Made by a program: the position numbers and the translations under genes
Notes under the pieces: model-generated
What the model saw: the letters and a program-made list of their open reading frames with translations, nothing else
Told to the model about the DNA's origin: nothing
Databases searched by the model: none
Shown: piece by piece, positions 58,401 through 64,000 of the stretch
Layout of the letters: every line of letters begins with the position of its first letter
Numbering within the stretch: position 1 is the stretch's first letter
Assembly: GCA_034440575.1 (NCBI GenBank)
Contig: JAOTOL010001552.1
Span: forward strand, 422,501 to 486,500
DNA: 64,000 nt
From: Imbricaverruca yamaguchii
Taxonomy: Eukaryota > Arthropoda > Thecostraca > Neoverrucidae
Reading direction: 5' to 3'

Positions 58401-61400
58401 TCGACACTTATCGGACGACCATGGTACTGGTACTCTAATCGACGTTCCCGATGATCGTGGGACGTGCCGCCGAGCACTCTCCGGAGTCGCCGTAGTAAAT
58501 TATCCAAGGACATAACTGATTCGACCGAGTGGCCACTGAGTATTCTCTCAAAGTTTGATTGGAAGCCCTCCCAGTCAGCTCGGTGAAGTAGCCATTTTGA
58601 GGATCGTCGGTCTACCGTAACATGACTAAGGAAATGGGAGTAAACAGGGCAATGGTCGCTGTTGTGTGGATCATCGTCTACAGACCATTCTAATAAAGGT
58701 GCAATTTCTGGACTGCATAGGGTGAGGTCCACTACGGAGGTTTGTGCAGTCGTTAATGCAAAATGTCTTTGTGTTCCCGTGCTAAGAATATAGAAAGAAA
58801 AATCGCTTTTGAAACGCTCCATTGCACGCCCACAGCTAGAAATCATGGTTGAGCCCCAAAGAGAGTGGTGAGCATTAAAATTGCCACACACCATCGCCGG
58901 TGGGGTAAATTGAGCCACAGTTTCAGATAGCTCATAAACTGGGAACGGTCCGGTGGGCAGTAGATATATGCTGCATTTCGTAATGGCTCGGTGACTTATT
59001 ATCACACGAGCAGCGACAGCCTGAATATTTGAGGAGAGGGGTATATGTGTCAATGCTACACAATTGTGTACAGCAATTAGCACACCGCCATGAGCCACCG
59101 TGCTAGTAGCATCCTTACGCAGCAGCGTGTAGTTTTTCAGTTGAAATTGTGCACCAGGGACCAGGGGAAAGCTTAGTCTCTTGGAGACGAACTACTGATG
59201 GTACTCGGGAGTATAAAATGGTTTGGAGGTCGTGGATACTGGTTCTCAAACCTCTACAGTTTCATTACTGAATACAACTCATACGTCAAAAATGCAAAAA
59301 TGGTTGTGATCTAAATATCCGGGTGATTATTATTTGGGTTTTCGGGCGTCTCGACTGCTATTGTCATACTGCGCAAAAAAAAGACGTGGGTGACTAAGAC
59401 AGGTTAAATGTTACCTGTTCTCAGCTTCGCCTTCTGAGATCCTTGGCTCCGTGGCCGATCTCTGCCGATACCTTGTGTTTCCCCGACCTGGTGGTGATGG
59501 CGTCCACGTGGACAGCCAATTGCGTCCCCCCACAAGGGGACTAGTAAGGTGTGGCGCTTTTTCGTCGACACGGGGTGGTATGGGAGGCGGGCCCATCACT
59601 TCCCTGTCTCTTAAGTTGACAGCCGACTGACACGGTTAGCTGGTGGGGGTGGGGGTGAAAATTTGGGGGACTGTCCGACCCGTGCGCTCGGCGAGGGGTC
59701 TCTGGAACCAGTCCGAGCCGCCCGGCCAGACGCCCCCATGTCGGGGGCTCTCGGATGGAACTGTACAGCAGGTCCTGGTCGAGTTGCCGAGGTTGCCACT
59801 ACTGGAACTCGACGGGAGGTCACACCGGACTCGCTAGTAGTGACTGATGCGGTTGGGGGGAACAGGGGTGGCTTCGGAAGGATCAGGGATGGGCTGGGTG
59901 GTGGTGAGGCCGGTGGAGGTTGAGGGTGAGGCCTGCACGTTGACGAGGAGATGGGAGGTTCAGACAGGGAGGACGTGGAAAGGCTGTGTTTGGAGGTGGT
60001 AGGGTGAGGAGAGATTGGAGGGTGGAAAGGGAGAGGTAGGTGGATATTTAGGGGTTGATGGCGAAGGGCTGGAATTGGGTGGCAAGGACCGAAGAGGCCT
60101 CTTCGGCCGTTGAACCAGCTTCCACGTCTTTCCCTCGGGTGTTGACCAGGAGGGACCCTCTAATGGGTGAACTGTGTCATTCCTGGATATGTGGGACCTC
60201 AGTCGCCTTGGCGTCGTGTTGGATTGGCTGACCTTGCCTGGCGGGTAAACTAAGGGGCACTCCAAGAGACCGAAGGAGAGCTGTAAGGTGTGCAATCAGA
60301 TCAAAGGCATTGTTGTGCTGTATGCGCTGTGGGCCTATCAGGGTAGTTTTAGTTGGCAGGTCAGCCACCTTTTTTGCATAGGCAACTTTTGGATGTGTTC
60401 TATCATACAAATTTCAAGCCTCCCGAAACGAAAAATATTTTGAGTACGCTTGACTGACACAATTTCTTTCCCTTTCTTATATTCTGAACATGCCCTATCG
60501 ATTGTGCTATGTGCAATCTAACCCTCACCACAAGTTATACACCAAGGTGATTCTGCATTGCATTGATCAGCAGCGTGGACCGATGATCAGAATTGAGTTG
60601 CATGACCATATATATGGCGGCTAAAACACCGCATGGGATTGGGGATAAACCTTCCGACCTTTACAGCAATATACCCGACACGAACAGATTCAGGCAAGTC
60701 CAATGAGCTAAACGTCGAGATGACATGGTCCGTGGGCTGCACTTCCTGCCCTTTCCTCACTGTCAGTCTCCGCGCCTCAATGACTCCATCATCTGACAAA
60801 CCATCGGTAATTTCAGCATCACTAACACCTCTTAGGTCATAACAGTTAATTACACCCCTGGAGTGATTTTTCGTCGAGTGTTTTCACAGTCATCAGTATT
60901 GTATTGCTACCATCTGTCTGCCCTGTTGGCCTCTCGTTAAGTATACAAATTCATTTGACATCAGTGCTCTTTTGGCCTCTTCTATGCGTTCGAACTCCAC
61001 TTCCAAACCACCATCTCTAAGTTTCTCGCATCTCTTGATATATCCGAAGCGACCACAGCCGTCTCATTGCTGAAATGTGGAAAGAGAAGCCAGCTGCTTT
61101 AACCGTTCAGCGGCTTGGAAGATAAGAATGCGAGGGGAAACCCTAGTGGCTCCACTGTCCGCAGATCGGTGTATTTGTTCAGTGTTCTGGCCACTGTCAC
61201 GTGGACCAGGGATGGTTTTAATATTTTGGCTTGCCATGTGTTTTTATTTGTGTTCGGGCCCGCGGATGTGCCATCACACCGGGGCCCTACTGGGGGAACG
61301 CCTGAGCCCCGCAAGCGGGAGGTCATCAGACGACCGCGGAGCTATACGGGGCAGGCGGCGCTTTCGCCCGGTCGGGAGAGAAGCTCGCCACCCCAACCGG

Positions 61401-63860
61401 GATCCAGCACCGCCAACCCCTTCACCCCAGCCGGCCGGGCCGGCGGCCACTGGGAAGATGGGCGCTAAATGACCTTGTAGTCGGCGCGCCCTTAAGCCCA
61501 AATAATCAATCAATCGGGCACTGGGCAGAGTCCCAGGCCCCCGACCCGAGGCGACCAGCCACTTGGCCTGCGTGAGGCCCCGCGGACCCCCCCCCCCCCC
61601 TCCTCCGGGATATCGGAACAAAGGTGTGTTGGTCCCCCGTCACAACTAGCACCGTGCGATGGGGGACTTCAACCTCCTGGACTCCGTCAACCCCGGGGGA
61701 CCAGCCGAAGGGACGCGGCTACCTCGATAACACTGAGCTGGTGGGCAGGACCGGAGAAGTTGTTCTGCCTGTTCATAGCAGGGATGGTTGGTGTTGTAGG
61801 GCCTGGTGAAGGACATGGATGTTGGAATGAGATGGGCATTGGAATGGGACCGTATTGATGGAATGACGATTGAGGAACTCTTAGTCTCACCCCTCACCGG
61901 TATGATGGTCGCCGGGCCATTGGGGAACTCAATCATCCCCACCACGGATAGGTGGTACCTCGCCGGGCGGGGGGGGGAGGGCGGCTGATTGGTGTCGTCA
62001 CGAATTAGCGTATAAATAACATGGTGCGATTAACATTCGCATTCAAGCGTGTGCATTCAGGCATGGCTTCGACGTTCATTCAGTAACCACCAGTGAGGAG
62101 GTGATCTTATGTCCTCGCCATCTAGCATGCACATCTAAACCACTGCCTGCAATTAAAAAAGAGTACGTGCTGGGAAGACATTTTGAGTGTGCGTCTCCCC
62201 TCCCCCACCACCACCACCAAGAAGCGCCTGCTGCGTGGATCCCCAACCCTTCGCCAGAGTGGGGGACTTAGTCGTACATCATTTTACGAGAGTGTAACCC
62301 TCAGAGAAGGACGGTCGCCAATACCGGCGATTTCTCGCGGGCACCCGGCAGCGGCGGAGGCAATGCGCCACCGTTTGGCTTCACTGATGACACATCCTGT
62401 GCGGATCTTTAAGTGCAAAAGGACTTCGACATGTTCGGTCGCCGATTTGACAGCATTTCTGAAGTTTCGATCGGCGCATTTTGTGCTGAATTACTAGTTA
62501 TTGACTACTTCAGTGCATTTAATCCACTCAGCAAATTAAAATGGAGTGCTCTTGGACGTTCTCAGACACCATCTCACCGGATACCGCATCGAAATCAAAC
62601 GTAGCAAACGACCTCGGACGACCTTTTAACGAAGCATACATTCAAGACATACGCAGCCCGAATTCGATGGTGAATTCGACCATTGGTGGCGGCGGTGATT
62701 TGTGCTTTAGGCCGCAGCGACTATCTGGGCCATTATGCGCCATCAGCGCCCTTGGGAATAGCAAAGACGCCATTTGGACGCCTTTCCCTGCCTTCGTATA
62801 TCACACTTTGCGTGCACTGCTAGGGTTTGACTTGAGCCATGTACACTTGAAGACCATACTACAATGTTTCATGCGAAACTAGCTGCACTCTAGGGCCCAG
62901 CGTGCGATTTAAGTTGATTGTTTTGGTTTTAGGGCGCATCGACCACAATGACCACGTGGCGCACACAGCTGGAGGCTTTATCGCAACTACATGTGCGGTC
63001 CGGTCGAACCTGCTGATACCGGACGTGTAGGACACCTTTCACATTTTACCAGTTCTGAAGCGTCACTGGTGGACCGAAAACATGAACGCCGGGGAGACAA
63101 TGCACTCGTCATGCACATCGCATGACACGTTTCACAGTTTGGCTCTTTCTCAGTTGGAGACGAAATAACGAGCGGGTGACGGGCCTTCAGACCTTCTCCA
63201 ACGGGAAGGAAGGCCGGCGAGATGCGCTCGCTACGAGCGCATCTCGCCGCTACGCTAGTGTTAACCACTAACTGACACAGTGCTCCACACTGACACACTG
63301 TGTCGCCAATGCTCCGAAACAGCCGCCGGCTGGCGCATCCCCGACCACCTACCACCAGCTTCCACCAGCTGGAGCATCCCCGACCACCTACCACCAGCTG
63401 CCACCAGCTGGAGCATCCCCGACCACCTACCACCAGCTGCCACCAGCTGGCGCATCCCCGACCACCTACCACCAGCTGGCACATCCCCGAACATCTGCCA
63501 CCAGCTGCCACCTGACCTGCTTATCATCCGACACAGCCGCCCGCTGCCGCATCCCCGACCACCTGCCGTCTAACCTGCCCAGCCGGCAGCCAACTCGAAC
63601 ACGCCCGCCGCCGCTCACCATCTCGTAGTTGACGAAGAGCGCAGTGACCAGTGTGGCGGCCAGGTGGGAGAGCAGCTGGCGCGCCGCCGCCGGCTCCATG
63701 TACACCAGCACACACTCGGCCAGCACCAGCGTGGGCCGATCGGCGCGCAGCTCACACTCGGCGAGCGCGCGCCGCACGGCCGCCAGGTCGGCCAGGTCCA
63801 CCGGCGCCAGGTGGTAGTCGGTGGCGTGCAGACTGCTGCCCGTCAACCGGACCTCGCCGT
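55248..63860 (-). CDS. LCMT1: Leucine carboxyl methyltransferase 1, last three coding exons (5' part outside window)
   Basis: SAM-dependent enzyme that methylates the C-terminal leucine carboxylate of the PP2A catalytic subunit in the cytosol, favouring assembly of certain PP2A holoenzymes. Three exons join in phase. The first has the family signature LAECVLVYM and FVNYEM. The second has DDRFGQILVKN and ELAGIGACLS. The third has the C-terminal helix region (MQALELLDEPDVLLQLLQHY). These follow the order of the animal LCMT1 C-terminal half. Introns are 7,468 and 585 bp. The SAM-binding N-terminal half must lie beyond 64000. No inactivating change is seen in what is present. The start is not in the window. 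Confidence 0.9.
55432..55690 (-). repeat. Tandem copies of the LCMT1 last-exon acceptor plus exon start
   Basis: Three units of about 84-92 bp: the real junction (55432-55515), copy 2 (55516-55607) and copy 3 (55608 to about 55690). On the gene strand each carries a CTGAC/CTGAT-rich stretch, a CCGTCGCCAG-like acceptor and a sequence coding an FVQAGWTG-like peptide. Copy 2 would encode KFLQTGWTGE and copy 3 RLVEVGWMGA. Confidence 0.75.
56041..56150 (-). CDS. LCMT1: LCMT1 exon with DRFGQI motif
   Basis: The acceptor GTGTCGACAG|GTG gives VGIDDRFGQILVKNVQGRG and then VELAGIGACLSDD, matching the DRFGQIM...DLAG region of LCMT1. The donor is CAGAG|GTGAGT (phase 2). It is 110 nt, in frame with both neighbours. 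Confidence 0.88.
56211..56510. repeat. ~99-bp tandem repeat, 3 copies, near LCMT1 middle exon
   Basis: Units contain CTGACACTGCCAGGCTGAAC, GACAACTCACCCCTGCTCCA and GGCGGCGCACAGGTCAGCTA and are nearly identical. The array begins about 60 bp upstream of the exon acceptor. Confidence 0.92.
56658..56820 (+). mobile_element. tRNA-derived SINE, second copy of the 21489 family
   Basis: The head GGGGACGAGCAGTCTAGTGG, box B-like GGGTTCAAGTCTCACC and body CGCGGCCAATTGGCGTGAGA match the copy at 21489-21654. It has a CAACGACCAACCAAG-like tail. It directly follows another Jockey-like 3' end (about 56601-56650). Confidence 0.75.
57673..58325 (-). mobile_element. Nested 5'-truncated Jockey-like insertion, 653 bp
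   Basis: Encodes CRLKIGHTLATHRYLLCGDD, then the C-x2-C-x7-H-x4-C motif and FLAEIRFQVTHAP of a Jockey-like pol C-terminus, and the usual 3' end. It splits the linker region of the older element. A perfect 16-bp duplication AAAAGCTATTAGATTG flanks it (57657-57672 and 58326-58341). It is related to the copy at 4946-5494. Confidence 0.85.
59325..59395 (-). mobile_element. Small Jockey-like 3'-end fragment
   Basis: GGGTTTTCGGGCGTCTCGAC is the reverse complement of the shared 3' end, here wedged between the ORF1 tail and the endonuclease start of the older element. A clear target-site duplication was not found. Confidence 0.5.
61447..61515 (+). mobile_element. Jockey-like 3'-end fragment
   Basis: GTCGGCGCGCCCTTAAGCCC followed by AAATAATCAATCAATC is the shared 3' end with a (CAAT)n tail. 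An imperfect flanking repeat (GCCACTGGG / GGCACTGGG) may be the target-site duplication. Confidence 0.5.
61516..63324. other. LCMT1 intron sequence without recognised gene
   Basis: Contains C runs near 61590 and G runs near 61970. 62915-62970 has another reverse-complement Jockey-like 3' end (GGTTTTAGGGCGCATCGACC). No conserved coding segment was recognised. Confidence 0.4.
63325..63490. repeat. 39-bp minisatellite, about 4-5 copies
   Basis: The unit is CCCCGACCACCTACCACCAG followed by CTGCCACCAGCTGGAGCAT. It lies in the LCMT1 intron about 130 bp downstream of a donor site. Confidence 0.9.
63619..63860 (-). CDS. LCMT1: LCMT1 exon with LAECVLVYM signature
   Basis: The acceptor GGTTCCACAG|AC leads into GEVRLTGSSLHATDYHLAP and on to PTLVLAECVLVYMEP, ending at NYEM with donor ATG|GTGAGC (phase 0). 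It is 242 nt. The acceptor region is present in about four tandem copies. Using the next copy upstream would add 32 nt and run into a stop. Confidence 0.88.
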
Positions 63861-63960
63861 CTGTGGAACCGGAGAGTGTCGGAGCTTACCGTCTGTGGGA
63901 GGAATCGGACCTTGCTGTCTGTAGGAGGGAGCCGGATCTCGCCGTCTGTGGGGGCGGGGG
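63861..63960 (-). repeat. ~30-bp tandem copies of an LCMT1 acceptor and exon start
   Basis: On the gene strand CCACAGACGGCGAGATCCGG, CTACAGACAGCAAGGTCCGA and CCACAGACGGTAAGCTCCGA precede the working CCACAG|ACGGCGAGGTCCGG. Each copy preserves a CACAG acceptor and the first exon bases. Confidence 0.7.
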
Positions 63961-64000
63961 TGGGAGAAGGATCCCATCGTCAATGGGAGGGAGAGTTTGA

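Larger units (their letters stand above)
57036..61060 (-). mobile_element. Old Jockey-like non-LTR retroelement, degenerate and internally deleted
   Basis: On the minus strand, in order: gag-like ORF1 (about 61030-60400; LRDGGLEVEFERIEEAKRAL, then YIAVKVGRFIPNPMRCF, a CITCGEG knuckle and KGKEIVSVKRTQNI); a proline-rich ORF1 tail to about 59411; endonuclease (about 59265-58500; NCRGLR, LQETKL, GNFNAHHSLWG, NSDHCPV); linker (FRKARALARRTIAEAKRDSW at about 57700-57610); and the start of reverse transcriptase ending FPSSWREG near 57150. It then passes directly into the shared 3' end (CGACGCGCCCTTAAACCCC) and a CATCATAATC tail. Most of reverse transcriptase is missing, and stops and frameshifts are present, so it is inactive. 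Confidence 0.75.

Overview
This window is animal nuclear DNA, almost certainly from an arthropod. It has multi-exon genes with GT-AG introns, tRNA-derived SINEs, Jockey-like and CR1-like non-LTR retroelements, and a very high density of minisatellites. The Yorkie protein read here has an arthropod-like C-terminal half. The GC-rich coding exons and repeat load would suit a crustacean such as a barnacle, but I cannot prove the taxon from the sequence.

Two genes are supported, both on the minus strand. (1) A complete coding sequence for the Hippo-pathway co-activator Yorkie/YAP lies in seven exons between 51237 (ATG) and 4156 (TGA). Every junction is phase-consistent and the exons total 1,596 nt (531 residues). 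The protein has a TEAD-binding segment, LATS-type HxRxxS sites, two WW domains separated by a glutamine-rich linker, a coiled coil, a DSG phosphodegron region and a C-terminal TWL PDZ ligand. Intron 1 is 37 kb and splits WW1. (2) The last three coding exons of leucine carboxyl methyltransferase 1 (LCMT1, the PP2A methylating enzyme) lie at 63860-63619, 56150-56041 and 55455-55248. Its 5' exons are beyond the right edge. About 4 kb separates the LCMT1 stop from the yorkie start.

Layout: 1-4155 is downstream flank, with a GC-rich, CRE-containing stretch at 2800-4155. 4156-13754 holds yorkie exons 7 to 2. 13755-50773 is yorkie intron 1, a 37-kb patchwork of minisatellites, SINEs, a 1.7-kb terminal-inverted-repeat element and retroelement scraps. 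50774-51237 is exon 1. 51238-55247 is intergenic. 55248-63860 is the LCMT1 3' part, whose 7.5-kb intron carries an old Jockey-like element (gag, endonuclease, start of reverse transcriptase, 3' end) with a younger truncated element nested in it.

The most unusual observation is that several introns here look as if they grew by tandem amplification of their own splice junctions. Yorkie intron 3 is mostly about ten extra copies of a module containing a branch-point-like CTGAC and a terminal AG. Intron 4 begins with about 50 copies of a 30-bp unit whose last copy is the working acceptor. Intron 6 is full of diverged units carrying the CAG|GTGGG donor. Two LCMT1 acceptors are also repeated in tandem together with the first bases of their exons. 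Several retroelement insertions can be delimited exactly by target-site duplications, including one ending about 30 nt from the yorkie exon 6 acceptor.
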